Assembly: GCA_028752905.1 (NCBI GenBank)
Contig: JAQNBH010000004.1
Location: 1,348,610 to 1,412,609 of the forward strand
Length of the DNA stretch: 64,000 nt
Reading direction: 5' to 3'
Source of the DNA: Cladorhizidae sp. MBARI D1340-BT2
Taxonomy: Eukaryota > Porifera > Demospongiae > Poecilosclerida > Cladorhizidae
This document shows, piece by piece, positions 22,251 to 36,470 of the stretch. Made by a program: the position numbers and the translations under genes. The notes beneath the pieces are model-generated. The model worked only from the letters and a program-made list of their open reading frames with translations. It was not told the DNA's origin and ran no database searches. Numbering within the stretch: the stretch's first letter is position 1; the number at the start of each line of letters is the position of its first letter.

Positions 22251-23200
22251 CTTTCACCCTTAACATTTACCATCTTCTTCATTAGGGCTAATCATTGTCT
22301 ATATAGCCAAAAACCGAATACTTGACTTAATTTTAATCAACCTACTTCTGTTGAGTTTCCATACTTACGCTTATATATAGTAGATGCTGGAAGAGTAATG
22401 ATCATTTCAACAGCCTGGCTATGGCTTAGACTTTGCTCAGGTCTTCTCAATACCACAGTTGCATCTTTCCAATTACAAAATCATGCGGATACATATAAAA
22501 GGAACAAGTAAGAGTTGGACTGGAAGTTCTTTTAGTTAGATAGCAAGCTACATGAAGTCAGGCAATGACATACAAACACAGGATCAGCTGTAGTTTCTTT
22601 CTGCTTGAAAGCAGTTACAAATGTGGCAATAAGCAACATCCTTCTTCTCATCATAATGTAACTGTTTCAGCCAAGATGTTGAAAAGACCTCGCTACAACT
22701 TTTTTCTTTCCAAAAAGTCTTTTTGGGAATGAAAAGCTGTCAGGGGGATGATGACGAGCAGTTGGAAGATCAGGCAAAGCCAAAAAATTAGTAGCTGCCA
22801 TAGCTAACACTAACTTGCAGCCAAACTATGATAGAGCATGCAGCTGCATCTAATGTCATGTGGCATGTGGTTTACATTGATTGTCATGTATAATTATAAT
22901 GTGTTGATAATTGTCAGACAAATCTAAGCTCAGAGGCCAAAACCTTTGCAACTTTTGCAACTTTTGCAATTCCTCCGGCCCTGGAACTGATTCTGCTTAC
23001 CTTTCATTTTAATTCACTTGGTCACTTTATTCAACAATCCTTTATCAGCACACTGGCTTTGAAGTCCTACAATAATCACCTTAATAATCATTCCTCAAGT
23101 ATTTGTTTTTAAATATATCATATTTGTACTTTGTGCAGGGGCTTTGCATGAGATTGTTTGATTTGTTGTTATTTGTGTTTGGATGTGTTTCTATTTATTA
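22251..23200. other. Unique non-coding stretch
   Basis: AT-rich sequence without a recognised exon, apart from a triple CTTTTGCAA/CTTTTGCAACTTTTGCAA near 22950. The strongest splice-like signal is TTGTACTTTGTGCAG| at 23138 followed by GGGCTTTGCATGAGATTG, but the frame closes after eight codons. Confidence 0.4.
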
Positions 23201-23204
23201 GTAT

Positions 23205-23855
<651 letters not shown>

Positions 23856-24474
23856 CAACACTCTCCCCCCCCCTTCCCCCAAAAAAACCCCGATGGATGA
23901 TGGACCTCTGGGAGGTGACCATGAAGATGTATTTCATGATCTCACGACCATTGAGGTTGAAGCAGGTGCTCTGAGATGGATGATTGGGATAGAGGGGATG
24001 AGAGAGGGGGGAGGTGTTTTGGCGTGGGCCTGGAGGCAAATGGTTTTGTTGGTGACATCCATTGTTGATGCCAGGTGGATGGTGCCAAATCTCTTATATG
24101 AGTCTCCTGGGTAGTAGTAAGGATGAATGGGAGTAGAGGAGGGGTTGAATGGAGTACAACCAGCATGGTGAGCTATGTCTGGAGGAAGACGAAAGGTTAA
24201 AAAATTATTTGATGGGGATTAATATTCTTGGAGTGGAACAGTTGAAGGAGCTCGACTTAGAAACAAGGGTAAGCTGGCCATGTGTAGGAACAGGGGGAAC
24301 TGGAGAATCAGAATTTTGCAGGATAATACTAAGTAGAATTACTACAGCTGGCCATTCCTTGCACATCCAACAGCAAACTAAAGTACTCCTCTTTTGATCG
24401 TGGTTGTCCCCGGCCAACCAGCGTATGCAAAAAAATTTTTTTTTTAAAATGGGGTTGATTAATCGCTGTCTCCC
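23856..24474. other. Unique stretch between microsatellite and 30-bp array
   Basis: Begins with C8 and A7 runs (23865-23887). Both strands carry medium open frames (minus 23942-24166, plus 24149-24397) but I recognise no domain, and the two strands are equally open. Unassigned. Confidence 0.35.
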
Positions 24475-26195
24475 GACCGTCTAGGACGACCAGGAGCTGT
24501 AACCAACCATCTAGGACGACCTGTAGCTGGAACCTACCATCTAGGACGACCTGGAGCTGGAACCAACCATCTAGGATGACCTGGAGCTGCAACCAACCAT
24601 CTAGGACGACCTGGAGCTGGAACCAACCATTAGGACGATCTGGAGCTGGAACCAACCATTAGGACGATCTGGAGCTGGAACCAACCATCTAGGACGACCT
24701 GGAGCTGGAACCAACCATCTAGGACGACCTGGAGATGGAATCAACCATCTAGGACGACCTGTAGCTGCAACCTACCATCTAGGACGACCTGGAGCTGGAA
24801 CCAACCATCCAGGACTACCTGGAGCTGGAAGCAACCATCTAGGACAACCTGGAGCTGGAACCAACCATCTAGGATGACGTGGAGCTGGAACCAATCATCT
24901 AGGATGATCTAGAGCTGGAACCAACCATCTAGGACGACCTGGAGCTGGAACCAACCATCTAGGATGACCTGGAGCTGGAACCAACCATATAGGACGACCT
25001 GGAGCTGGAACCAACCATCTAGGATGACCTGGAGCTGGAACCAACCATCTAGGATGACCTAGAGCTGCAACCAACCATCAAGGATGACCTAGAGCTGGAA
25101 CCTACCATCTAGGATGACCTAGAGCTGGAACCAGCCATCTAGGATGACCTAGAGCTGGAACCTACAATCTAGGCGACCTGGAGCTGGAACCAACCATCTA
25201 GGACAACCTGGAGCTGGAACCAACCATCTAGGACGACCTGGAGCTGGAACCAACCATCTAGGATGACCTGGAGCTGGAACCAACCATCCAGGACTACCTG
25301 GAGCTGGAACCAACCATCTAGGATGACCTGGAGCTGGAACCAACCATCTAGGATGACCTGGATCTGGAATCTACCATCTAAGACGACCTGGAGCTGGAAC
25401 CAACAATCTAGGATGATGACCTAGAGCTGGAAACTACCATCTACTAGGACGACCTGGAGCTGGAACCAACCATCAAGGATGACCTGGAGCTGGAACCAAC
25501 CATCTAGGATGACCTAGAGCTGGAACCTACCATCTAAGACGACCTGGAACCAACCATCTAGGATGACAAAGAGCTGGAACCAACCATCTAGGACGACCTA
25601 GAGCTGGAACCAACCATCTAGGATGATCTAGAGCTGGAACCAACCATCTAGGATGACCTAGAGCTGGAACCTACCATCTAGGATGACCTAGAGCGGAACC
25701 TACCATCTAGGACGACCTGGAGCTGGAACCAACCATCTAGGACGAGCTGGAGCTGGAACCAACCATCTAGGACAACCTGGAGCTGGAACCAAACATCTAG
25801 GATGACCTGGAGGGAGAACCTACCATTTAGGATGACCTGGAGCTGGAACCTACCATATAGGACGACCTGGAGCTGGAACCTACCATCTAGGATGACCTAG
25901 AGCTGGAACCAGCCATCTAGGATGACCTAGAGCTGGAACCTACCATCTAGGATGACCTGGAGCTGGACCCAACCTTCTAGGATGACTGGAACCAACCATC
26001 TAGGACAACCTGGAGCTGGAACCAACCATCTAGGATGACCTGGAGCTGGAACCAATCATCTAGGACGACCTGTAGCTGGAACCAACCATCTAGGACAACC
26101 TGGTGCTGGAACCAACCAATCTATGACGTAGAGCTGGAATCAACCATCTAGGATGACCTGGAGCTGGAACCAATCATCTAGGACGACCTGGAGCT
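24475..26195. repeat. 30-bp minisatellite, about 57 copies
   Basis: The unit is ATCTAGGACGACCTGGAGCT then GGAACCAACC. Frequent variants are GATGACC, CTAGAGCTGG, GTAGCTGCAACCTACC and single-base losses in CCATTAGGACG. Divergence between neighbours is higher than in the 25- and 24-bp arrays, suggesting less recent homogenisation. The minus-strand VPAPGRPRWL frames are repeat artefacts. Confidence 0.95.
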
Positions 26196-26727
26196 GGAAC
26201 TGAGGAAAGACAGCATGCTAGAAAGGAGAAAAAAACAGTGTTGATTTCATAGAGCTACGATTTAGACCAAATTTATCGCTCATCAGGCATTTGGCAGCAA
26301 GTAGCTATTAGTGGATCCTGAAAGCCTTCAGATCAGGTAATTCAGCTGTCAGCAATTTCTTCAGTACATGATGTGTTTACAGCGAGCCGATTGCCACCAC
26401 AGAGCTCAGCATAGTCCTCGATGGTCAAACCCAACTCTTGAATCCAGCAGCTAGTGTTAGTTGTCGTACATCGGCCATAGGTTTGTGCCTCGGCTCATCT
26501 TAGCTTTGGATTACTTTCTGAACTTTGTCACCAAAGACCAGCCTCTTTAACAAGTTAAAAGCCCAGAATTTCACCTTCAGTTAGGAGGGAATGAGATCCA
26601 TTAAGCTTAGCAGTAGTTCATCAAGTCGGCTAGGCTTGCATTTTTGAATGGCATTATATCGGCCATTTTCCCTCCTCATGAACATATCCACTATACACCA
26701 ACTCACCGCCTCCTTATGAGAGACCAA
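26196..26727. other. Spacer with eroded minus-strand coding-like segments
   Basis: Between two arrays. On the minus strand short stretches look coding-like (MFMRRENGRYNAIQKCKPS, RLDELLLSLMDLIPS, KFWAFNLLKRLVFGDKVQ) but are broken by several stops. This may be a dead transposon fragment; no family is recognised. Confidence 0.3.
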
Positions 26728-29700
26728 GACTAGTCTACGTGCCTCACATCAAAGCTAGTCTATGTGCCAGACACCAAGGCTAGTCTACATGACAGACACC
26801 AAGGCTAGTCTACATGGCAGACATCAAGGCTAGTCTACATGACAGACACCAAGGCTAGTCTACATGACAGACATCAAGGCTAGTCTACATGACAGACATC
26901 AAGGCTAGTCTACATGACAGACACCAAGGCTAGTCTACATGACAGACATCAAGGCTAGTCTACATGACAGACACCAAGGCTAGTCTACATGACAGACATC
27001 AAGGCTAGTCTACATGACAGACATCAAGGCTAGTCTACATGGCAGACACCAAAGCTAGTCTACATGACAGACATCAAGGCTAGTCTACATGACAGACATC
27101 AAGGCTAGTCTACATGCCAGACACCAAGGCTAGTCTACATGCCAGACATCAAGGCTAGTCTACATGCCAGACACCAAGGCTAGTCTACATGGCAGACATC
27201 AAGGCTAGTCTACATGACAGACACCAAGGCTAGTCTACATGCCAGACACCAAGGCTAGTCTACATGGCAGACATCAAGGCTAGTCTACATGACAGACACC
27301 AAGGCTAGTCTACATGACAGACACCAAGGCTAGTCTACATGACAGACACCAAGGCTAGTCTACATGACAGACACCAAGGCTAGTCTACATGACAGACATC
27401 AAGGCTAGTCTACATGACAGACACCAAGGCTAGTCTACATGGCAGACATCAAGGCTAGTCTACATGGCAGACACCAAGGCTAGTCTACATGACAGACATC
27501 AAGGCTAGTCTACATGACAGACATCAAGGCTAGTCTACATGGCAGACATCAAGGCTAGTCTACATGACAGACACCAAAGCTAGTCTACATGACAGACATC
27601 AAGGCTAGTCTACATGACAGACATCAAGGCTAGTCTACATGACAGACATCAAAGCTAGTCTACATGGCAGACATCAAGGCTAGTCTACATGACAGACACC
27701 AAGGCTAGTCTACATGGCAGACACCAAGGCTAGTCTACATGACAGACACCAAGGCTAGTCTACATGGCAGACACCAAGGCTAGTCTACATGGCAGACATC
27801 AAGGCTAGTCTACATGACAGACACCAAAGCTAGTCTACATGACAGACATCAAGGCTAGTCTACATGACAGACATCAAGGCTAGTCTACATGACAGACATC
27901 AAAGCTAGTCTACATGGCAGACATCAAGGCTAGTCTACATGACAGACATCAAGGCTAGTCTACATGACAGACACCAAGGCTAGTCTACATGACAGACATC
28001 AAGGCTAGTCTACATGACAGACACCAAAGCTAGTCTACATGCCAGACATCAAGGCTAGTCTACATGGCAGACATCAAGGCTAGTCTACATGACAGACACC
28101 AAAGCTAGTCTACATGGCAGACATCAAGGCTAGTCTACATGGCAGACATCAAGGCTAGTCTACATGGCAGACATCAAGGCTAGTCTACATGACAGACATC
28201 AAGGCTAGTCTACATGACAGACACCAAGGCTAGTCTACATGCCAGACATCAAGGCTAGTCTACATGGCAGACACCAAGGCTAGTCTACATGCCAGACATC
28301 AAGGCTAGTCTACATGACAGACATCAAGGCTAGTCTACATGCCAGACATCAAGGCTAGTCTACATGGCAGACACCAAAGCTAGTCTACATGACAGACATC
28401 AAGGCTAGTCTACATGCCAGACATCAAGGCTAGTCTACATGACAGACATCAAGGCTAGTCTACATGACAGACATCAAGGCTAGTCTACATGACAGACATC
28501 AAGGCTAGTCTACATGACAGACATCAAGGCTAGTCTACATGACAGACATCAAGGCTAGTCTACATGACAGACACCAAGGCTAGTCTACATGACAGACATC
28601 AAGGCTAGTCTACATGGCAGACATCAAGGCTAGTCTACATGGCAGACACCAAGGCTAGTCTACATGACAGACACCAAGGCTAGACTACATGGCAGACATC
28701 AAGGCTAGTCTACATGGCAGACATCAAGGCTAGTCTACATGACAGACATCAAGGCTAGTCTACATGCCAGACATCAAGGCTAGTCTACATGACAGACATC
28801 AAGGCTAGTCTACATGACAGACATCAAGGCTAGTCTACATGACAGACATCAAGGCTAGTCTACATGACAGACATCAAGGCTAGACTACATGCCAGACATC
28901 AAGGCTAGTCTACATGCCAGACATCAAGGCTAGTCTACATGACAGACATCAAGGCTAGTCTACATGGCAGACATCAAGGCTAGTCTACATGCCAGACACC
29001 AAGGCTAGTCTACATGACAGACATCAAGGCTAGTCTACATGACAGACATCAAGGCTAGTCTACATGACAGACACCAAGGCTAGTCTACATGACAGACACC
29101 AAGGCTAGTCTACATGACAGACATCAAGGCTAGTCTACATGACAGACATCAAGGCTAGTCTACATGACAGACATCAAGGCTAGACTACATGCCAGACATC
29201 AAGGCTAGTCTACATGCCAGACATCAAGGCTAGTCTACATGACAGACATCAAGGCTAGACTACATGCCAGACATCAAGGCTAGTCTACATGCCAGACATC
29301 AAGGCTAGTCTACATGACAGACATCAAGGCTAGTCTACATGACAGACATCAAGGCTAGTCTACATGACAGACATCAAGGCTAGTCTACATGGCAGACACC
29401 AAAGCTAGTCTACATGACAGACACCAAGGCTAGTCTACGTGCCAGACATCAAGGCTAGTCTACATGACAGACACCAAGGCTAGTCTACATGCCAGACATC
29501 AAGGCTAGTCTACATGACAGACATCAAGGCTAGACTACATGACAGACATCAAGGCTAGTCTACATGACAGACATCAAGGCTAGTCTACATGACAGACATC
29601 AAGGCTAGTCTACATGACAGACATCAAGGCTAGTCTACATGGCAGACACCAAGGCTAGTCTACATGACAGACACCAAGGCTAGTCTACATGACAGACACC

Positions 29701-31860
29701 AAGGCTAGTCTACATGACAGACATCAAGGCTAGTCTACATGACAGACATCAAGGCTAGTCTACATGACAGACACCAAGGCTAGTCTACATGACAGACATC
29801 AAGGCTAGTCTACATGACAGACATCAAGGCTAGTCTACATGACAGACACCAAGGCTAGTCTACATGCCAGACATCAAGGCTAGTCTACATGCCAGACATC
29901 AAGGCTAGTCTACGTGCCAGACATCAAGGCTAGTCTACATGACAGACACCAAGGCTAGTCTACATGACAGACATCAAGGCTAGTCTACATGACAGACACC
30001 AAGGCTAGTCTACATGACAGACATCAAGGCTAGTCTACATGACAGACATCAAGGCTAGTCTACATGACAGACACCAAGGCTAGTCTACATGACAGACATC
30101 AAGGCTAGTCTACATGACAGACATCAAGGCTAGTCTACATGACAGACACCAAGGCTAGTCTACATGCCAGACATCAAGGCTAGTCTACATGACAGACATC
30201 AAGGCTAGTCTACATGCCAGACATCAAGGCTAGTCTACATGACAGATACCAAGGCTAGTCTACGTGCCAGACACCAAGGCTAGTCTACATGACAGACATC
30301 AAGGCTAGTCTACATGACAGACATCAAGGCTAGTCTACATGACAGACACCAAGGCTAGTCTACATGGCAGACATCAAGGCTAGTCTACATGACAGACACC
30401 AAGGCTAGTCTACATGACAGACACCAAGGCTAGTCTACGTGCCAGACATCAAGGCTAGTCTACATGACAGACACCAAGGCTAGTCTACATGACAGACATC
30501 AAGGCTAGTCTACATGACAGACATCAAGGCTAGTCTACATGGCAGACACCAAGGCTAGTCTACATGGCAGACACCAAGGCTAGTCTACATGACAGACATC
30601 AAGGCTAGTCTACATGACAGACACCAAGGCTAGTCTACGTGCCAGACATCAAGGCTAGACTACATGACAGACATCAAGGCTAGTCTACATGCCAGACACC
30701 AAGGCTAGTCTACATGCCAGACATCAAGGCTAGTCTACATGACAGACATCAAGGCTAGTCTACATGACAGACATCAAGGCTAGTCTACATGACAGACACC
30801 AAGGCTAGTCTACATGACAGACATCAAGGCTAGTCTACATGGCAGACACCAAGGCTAGTCTACATGACAGACATCAAGGCTAGTCTACATGACAGACATC
30901 AAGGCTAGTCTACATGACAGACATCAAGACTAGTCTACATGCCAGACATCAAGGCTAGTCTACATGACAGACACCAAGGCTAGTCTACATGGCAGACATC
31001 AAGGCTAGTCTACATGACAGACATCAAGGCTAGTCTACATGACAGACACCAAGGCTAGTCTACATGACAGACATCAAGGCTAGTCTACATGACAGACATC
31101 AAGGCTAGTCTACATGACAGACATCAAGGCTAGTCTACATGACAGACATCAAGGCTAGTCTACATGACAGACACCAAGGCTAGTCTACATGCCAGACACC
31201 AAGGCTAGTCTACATGGCAGACACCAAGGCTAGTCTACATGACAGACATCAAGGCTAGTCTACATGACAGACATCAAGGCTAGTCTACATGCCAGACACC
31301 AAGGCTAGTCTACATGGCAGACATCAAGGCTAGTCTACATGACAGACACCAAGGCTAGTCTACATGACAGACATCAAGGCTAGTCTACATGGCAGACATC
31401 AAGGCTAGTCTACATGGCAGACATCAAGGCTAGTCTACATGACAGACATCAAGGCTAGTCTACATGACAGACATCAAAGCTAGTCTACATGACAGACATC
31501 AAGGCTAGTCTACATGGCAGACACCAAGGCTAGTCTACATGACAGACATCAAGGCTAGTCTACGTGCCAGACATCAAGGCTAGTCTACATGACAGACATC
31601 AAGGCTAGTCTACATGACAGACACCAAGGCTAGTCTACATGGCAGACACCAAGGCTAGTCTACATGACAGACATCAAGGCTAGTCTAAATGACAGATACC
31701 AAGGCTAGTGTACATGCCAGACCAAGGCTAGTATACATGCCAGCCATCAAGGCTAGTCTACGTATCAGACACCAAGGTTTAATAGTCTAAGTGCCATACA
31801 TCAAGGCTAGTCTGTGCCTGATACCAAGGCTAGTCTACGTGCCAGGCACTAAAGCTAGTA
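26728..31860. repeat. 25-bp minisatellite, about 205 copies
   Basis: The unit is GCTAGTCTACATGACAGAC plus ATCAAG, a 25-bp period. Almost all variation is confined to two positions: ATC versus ACC, and GACAG versus GGCAG or GCCAG. Occasional AAAGC and ACGTGCC variants occur. Runs of the same code recur along the array, so blocks of several units have been copied. The 25-bp length brings TAG into every frame, so despite its size it makes no open frame. Its ends decay (26728-26800; 31690-31860), with the most diverged units outside and the most uniform inside. Confidence 0.97.
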
Positions 31861-32244
31861 ATTGCAGAGAAAGAGTACCATTTTGGAAGACTTGATTACT
31901 TACTCCATCCAAGTAGATATTTTAGAAAGCGAGACTTATATAACTAGATCCACTCGTCGCGTATATAGACTCTTGAAAATACATGCATTGCCTCTCACTA
32001 TCAAGATGTGGGGACAGTATATTGAACAGCTCCCTTAGTTAGAAACTATTACTGACCAGACCGCTTCAGCCCTAAAAGAAGACACCAAAGTAAAGGGTCG
32101 CCACCTCCGTTTTGCTGGCGTGCTCATTCTTCTAAACGGCTTGTTCTTCTAAACGGCGCGCAACAAATCTGCAGAACTGTTATCTGGTGAGCCATCTGGA
32201 ACTGTAGAGGTGTGCTGGTGATTGAAGTTCTGAATATTTCTGAA
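31861..32244. other. Region just upstream of the first API5-like exon
   Basis: Unique sequence with a doubled TTCTTCTAAACGGC (32128-32156). A promoter or 5' untranslated exon would be expected here if the gene starts nearby, but I see no clear TATA box and no ATG in frame with the API5-like exon. A TGA lies in frame at 32188-32190. Confidence 0.4.
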
Positions 32245-32310
32245 GGGGTGGAAGCTTTATATAAAAACTGTGGGGTTCTGGCAGATGCCAAGGTCGCGGA
32301 TATTACACAA
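32245..32310 (+). CDS. API5-like protein, N-terminal exon
   Basis: The frame GVEALYKNCGVLADAKVADI ends at CACAA|GTAAGT (donor at 32311, phase 0). This matches the extreme N terminus of apoptosis inhibitor 5 (API5/AAC-11), human VEELYRNYGILADA. API5 is a nuclear, all-helical HEAT/ARM-like protein that opposes apoptosis and binds nuclear partners. Vertebrate API5 starts only three residues before this point, but no ATG is present here, so a short upstream exon carrying the start is needed (acceptor ATATTTCTGAAG| before 32245), or the start has been lost. The 5' limit is therefore uncertain. Confidence 0.72.
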
Positions 32311-33769
32311 GTAAGTTTTATGGAAGGCGGGAACCTGATATCTATGCATCTGCCAGAATCTGTCCTGGTACAAGGTACTTGGAGAAATGTAATTTTGAAA
32401 CTTCTAGATAGTTGTCTGTGTTATAAGCTAGTTCAGCTGTTGAGATAGTTCAGCTGTTGGGAGTTGAGTGCATGTGATGATGAATTATTCTAGCTATATA
32501 TTGTTTTAACATAATTCACAAATTATGGATAATGCACATTTATGTAACATCATGTAACAATGCAGACTAACACAATATAATATGCGGGACTGAGAGTCTC
32601 TATACCTGTTTATGAATAGGGTAAAGTGGTGAGTTGAGGGTACATGGGCAATCACTACATTTTATTTCAAAATATCCAACAAATAAACATCAGGTGTGGG
32701 TGTGGTTTCCACTCACCCATGGTGGGTGTGGTCTACGTTACATCCGGAATATGGGTGTGGCCTCCATTACCCCAAGGAGTGTGGGTGTGGTCTCGTTACC
32801 CCATGGATTACAAGTACTTCATAACTTGTAGTATTTAAAACTCTTGAAATGGTATCATAGGTCAAGAGTTGGTATCGGAATGGCCATGCACTGCATATTT
32901 CCATTCTCCATATTTCCATTTTCCATGACTTGTAATTCCTGAAGACTAAAGCATTGTACATATATAGGTAAGGATCATCATCCTAGTGCCTGTGTATACC
33001 ACAGTCAGTAAAGGTTATCACAGTTTGAGGGAGACGATATTCTGTGAAGATAGGAGATGGGTGATAGGAGGTGGGTGTTAGTGATGATTATATGAAGTTA
33101 GTATTAGGTCTACTTGTGTGTGTGCGAGTGCGATCTACATCCAAAGACAAGATTGCAGGGACTACAATGGTTGACGATCCTTTACCTTTTAATATAAAAC
33201 CATTTCGTATAAAGCGCAGTAATGGTGCTCATTATAAAGGGAAGTGCCTGTGGTCCATAACCACGACAGCCACGACAGCATACAGACACCTAGTTTTGTT
33301 GAAGCTCGACTGTTAACTATTGTCACGTATAAATCCTGTCGTCCATGTTGACTTGACTGGTTGGGCTAGTACCACCCACTCAAAGAAATTGCTAATGACT
33401 ACTTTCTCCCCACAAAACAGCTGACTCCTTTTTTTTCATGCAGACTTGCAGCAGTGCTGAAAAAGCTCAACTAGGTGTGCACAAGGGGTTATTGCATTGA
33501 AGATCTTTACCAATTTCATGTTTTCGAATTTCAGAATTTTTACTTTCTTCTCTGCCCATCTCCAAGGGGTCAAGGGTCAAGGCGTAGATGTGGTGGGGAC
33601 CCCAGGGGGTCAAGGCGTAATTATGGGTGGGACCCCCAAGGGGTCAAGGTGTTGTTGTGGCAGGGTATATATAAATGGTGCATGGTTGGGTGAGTTAGGG
33701 GATGAGTTATATATAGAGAGGTGTGTATAATGAGCTATATGTGGTGGGCGTGTCCTATTGCTGTTGTAG
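32311..33769 (+). other. API5-like intron 1
   Basis: A 1.46-kb intron with GTAAGT donor and CTATTGCTGTTGTAG acceptor. It holds small degenerate repeats (GTGTGGGTGTGGTCTCC-like, four times at 32695-32810; AAGGGGTCAAGG-type words at 33565-33655) and no other exon that I can support. Confidence 0.55.
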
Positions 33770-33966
33770 CACGCGCTCTGCTATGAGAGGATCCTCCAAG
33801 CTACCAAAGGCTCTGTGGGGGAGAAGAAGCTGGCCCCTGGCTTCATTACTAAATTCTTTCGTTACTTTCCTTCACTCCATGATGCCGCTATGGACGCCAT
33901 CTTGGACCTCATAGAAGACGAAGACCCGCAGATGAGTGAGAGAAGTGTGGGAACATTTGGTGCTCG
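33770..33966 (+). CDS. API5-like protein, second exon
   Basis: Spliced from the first exon in phase 0 it reads HALCYERILQATKGSVGEKK, LAPGFITKFFRYFPSLHDAA, MDAILDLIEDEDPQM. This aligns along its length with human API5 (…YQVILDGVKG…KRLAAQFIPKFFKHFP…AINAQLDLCEDED…), the first HEAT-like helices. The exon probably ends at TGCTCG|GTGATA (33966, phase 2). An alternative donor at ATGA|GTGAGA (33935) would leave phase 1. The 31-bp array starts within the donor itself. Best-supported orthology call in the window; divergence is moderate and the frame is clean. Confidence 0.82.
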
Positions 33967-35812
33967 GTGATATAGTCCCACTCTGATAGAACACTGGTTG
34001 ATATAGGCCTACTCTGATAGAGCACTGGTTGATATAGGCCCACTCTGATGGTGCACTGGTTGATATAGGCCCACTCTGATAGAGCACTGGTTGATATAGG
34101 CCCACTCTGATAGAGCACTGGTTGATATAGGCCCACTCTGATAGAGCACCGGTTGATATAGGCCCAATCTGATAGAGCACTGGTTGATATAGTCCCACTC
34201 TGATAGAGCACTGGTTGATATAGTCCCACTCTGATAGAGCACTGGTTGATAAGGCCCACTGTGATAGAACACTGGTTAATATAGGCCCACTCTGATAGAG
34301 CACCGGTTGATATAGGCCCACTCTGATGGTGCACTGGTTGATATAGGCCCACTCTGATAGAGCACTGGTTGATATAGTCCCACTCTGATAGAGCACTGGT
34401 TGATAAGGCCCACTGTGATAGAACACTGGTTAATATAGGCCCACTCTGATAGAACACTGGTTGTTATAGGTCCACTCTGATAGAGCACTGGTTGATATAG
34501 GAGCACTCTAATAGAGCACTGGTTGATATAGGCCAACTCTGATAGAGCACTGGTAGATATAGGCTAACTCTGATAGAGCACTGGTTAGTATAGGCCCACT
34601 CTGATAGAGCACTGGTTGATATAGCCCACTCTGATAGAGCACTGGTTGATATAGGCCCACTCTGATAGAGCACCGGTTGATATAGGCCCACTCTGATAGA
34701 GCACCGGTTGATATAGGCCAACTCTGATAGAGCACTGGTAGATATAGGCTAACTCTGATAGAGCACTGGTTAGTATAGGCCCACTCTGATAGAGCACTGG
34801 TTGATATAGCCCACTCTGATAGAGCACTGGTTGATATAGGCCCACTCTGATAGAGCACTGGTTGATATAGGCCCACTCTGATGGTGCACTGGTTGATATA
34901 GGCCCACTCTGATAGAGCACTGGTTGATATAGGCCCACTCTGATAGAGCACTGGTTGATATAGGCCCACTCTGATAGAGCACCGGTTGATATAGGCCCAA
35001 TCTGATAGAGCACTGGTTGATATAGTCCCACTCTGATAGAGCACTGGTTGATATAGTCCCACTCTGATAGAGCACTGGTTGATAAGGCCCACTGTGATAG
35101 AACACTGGTTAATATAGGCCCACTCTGATAGAACACTGGTTGTTATAGGTCCACTCTGATAGAGCACTGGTTGATATAGGAGCACTCTAATAGAGCACTG
35201 GTTGATATAGGCCAACTCTGATAGAGCACTGGTAGATATAGGCTAACTCTGATAGAGCACTGGTTAGTATAGGCCCACTCTGATAGAGCACTGGTTGATA
35301 TAGCCCACTCTGATAGAGCACTGGTTGATATAGGCCCACTCTGATAGAGCACCGGTTGATATAGGCCCACTCTGATAGAACACTGGTTGATATAGTCCCA
35401 ATATGATAGAGCACTGGTTGATAAAGGCCCACTCTGATAGAGCACTGGTTGATATAGTCCCACTCTGATAGAGCACTGGTTGATATAGGCCCACTCTGAT
35501 AGAGCACTGGTTGATATAGGCCCACTCTGATAGAACACTGGTTGATATAGGCCTACTCTGATAGAGCACTGGTTGATATAGGCCCACTCTGATAGAACAC
35601 TGGTTGATATAGGCCTACTCTGATAGAGCACTGGTTGATATAGGCCCACTCTTATAGAGCACTGGTCCCACTCTGATAGAGCACTGGTTGATATAGTCCC
35701 ACTCTGATAGAGCACTGGTTGATATAGGCCCACTCTGATAGAGCATTGGTTGTTATAGGCCCACTCTGATAGAGCACTGGTTGATATAGGCCCACTCTGA
35801 TGGATTATATAG
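33967..35812. repeat. 31-bp minisatellite, about 59 copies, at an intron 5' end
   Basis: The unit is TGATAGAGCACTGGTTGATA then TAGGCCCACTC, 31 bp. The first unit (GTGATATAGTCCCACTCTG) begins at the splice donor of the API5-like exon. Rare variants (GGAGCACTCTAATAGAGC, GATAAGGCCCACTGTG) recur at about 34250/34400/35085 and 34498/35178, showing duplication of a block of about 680 bp (22 units). The repeated INQCSIRVGLYQPVLY frames on the minus strand are artefacts. Confidence 0.95.
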
Positions 35813-35814
35813 CA

Positions 35815-36085
35815 CCCCAGTACATATTGATGACATCATTCATAATACCATGCTGATGTATTATATAGGCACCCCAGTACATATTGATGACATCATTCAT
35901 AATACCAAGCTGATGTATTATATAGGCCCCCCAGTACATATTGATGACATCATTCATAATACCATGCTGATGTATTATATTGGCACCCCAGTACATATTG
36001 ATGACATCATTCATAATACCATGCTGATGTATTATATAGGCCCTCCAGTACATATTGATGACATCATTCAAAAGATCATGCAGTG
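35815..36085. repeat. 57-bp tandem repeat, about 4.5 copies
   Basis: The unit is CCCAGTACATATTGATGACA, TCATTCATAATACCATGCTG, ATGTATTATATAGGCAC, 57 bp. It abuts the 31-bp array, sharing ATATAG, and lies in the same intron. Confidence 0.93.
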
Positions 36086-36089
36086 TATT

Positions 36090-36470
36090 GTTCTAGTTGA
36101 TGTCAATTAGTATTGTTCTAGCTGTTGTCCTATCCAACTATTGTACTGTTCTAGCTGTTGTCCTAATCCTACTATTGTATTGTTCTAGCTGTTGTCCTAA
36201 TCCAACTATTGTATTGTTCTAGCTGATGTCCTAATCCTACTATTGTATTCTAGCTGTTGTCCTAATCCTACTATTGTATTGTTCTAGCTGTTGTCCTAAT
36301 CCTACTATTGTATTGTTCTAGCTGTTGTCCTAATCCTACTATTGTATTGTTCTAGCTGTTGTCCTAACCCTACTATTGTATTGTTCTAGCTGATGTCCTA
36401 ATCCAACTATTGTATTGTTCTAGCTGTTGTCCTAATCCTACTATTGTATTGTTCTAGCAGTTGTCCTAAG
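36090..36470. repeat. 34-bp minisatellite, about 11 copies
   Basis: The unit is TATTGTATTGTTCTAGCTGT then TGTCCTAATCCTAC, 34 bp. Every unit contains TTGTATTGTTCTAG, a 3'-splice-site-like word. The array ends against the retroelement fragment. Confidence 0.93.

Noticed and set aside
26728..31860. CRISPR-like appearance of regular short repeats
   Set aside because: There are no unique spacers between repeats; it is a head-to-tail minisatellite in a eukaryotic context with introns.
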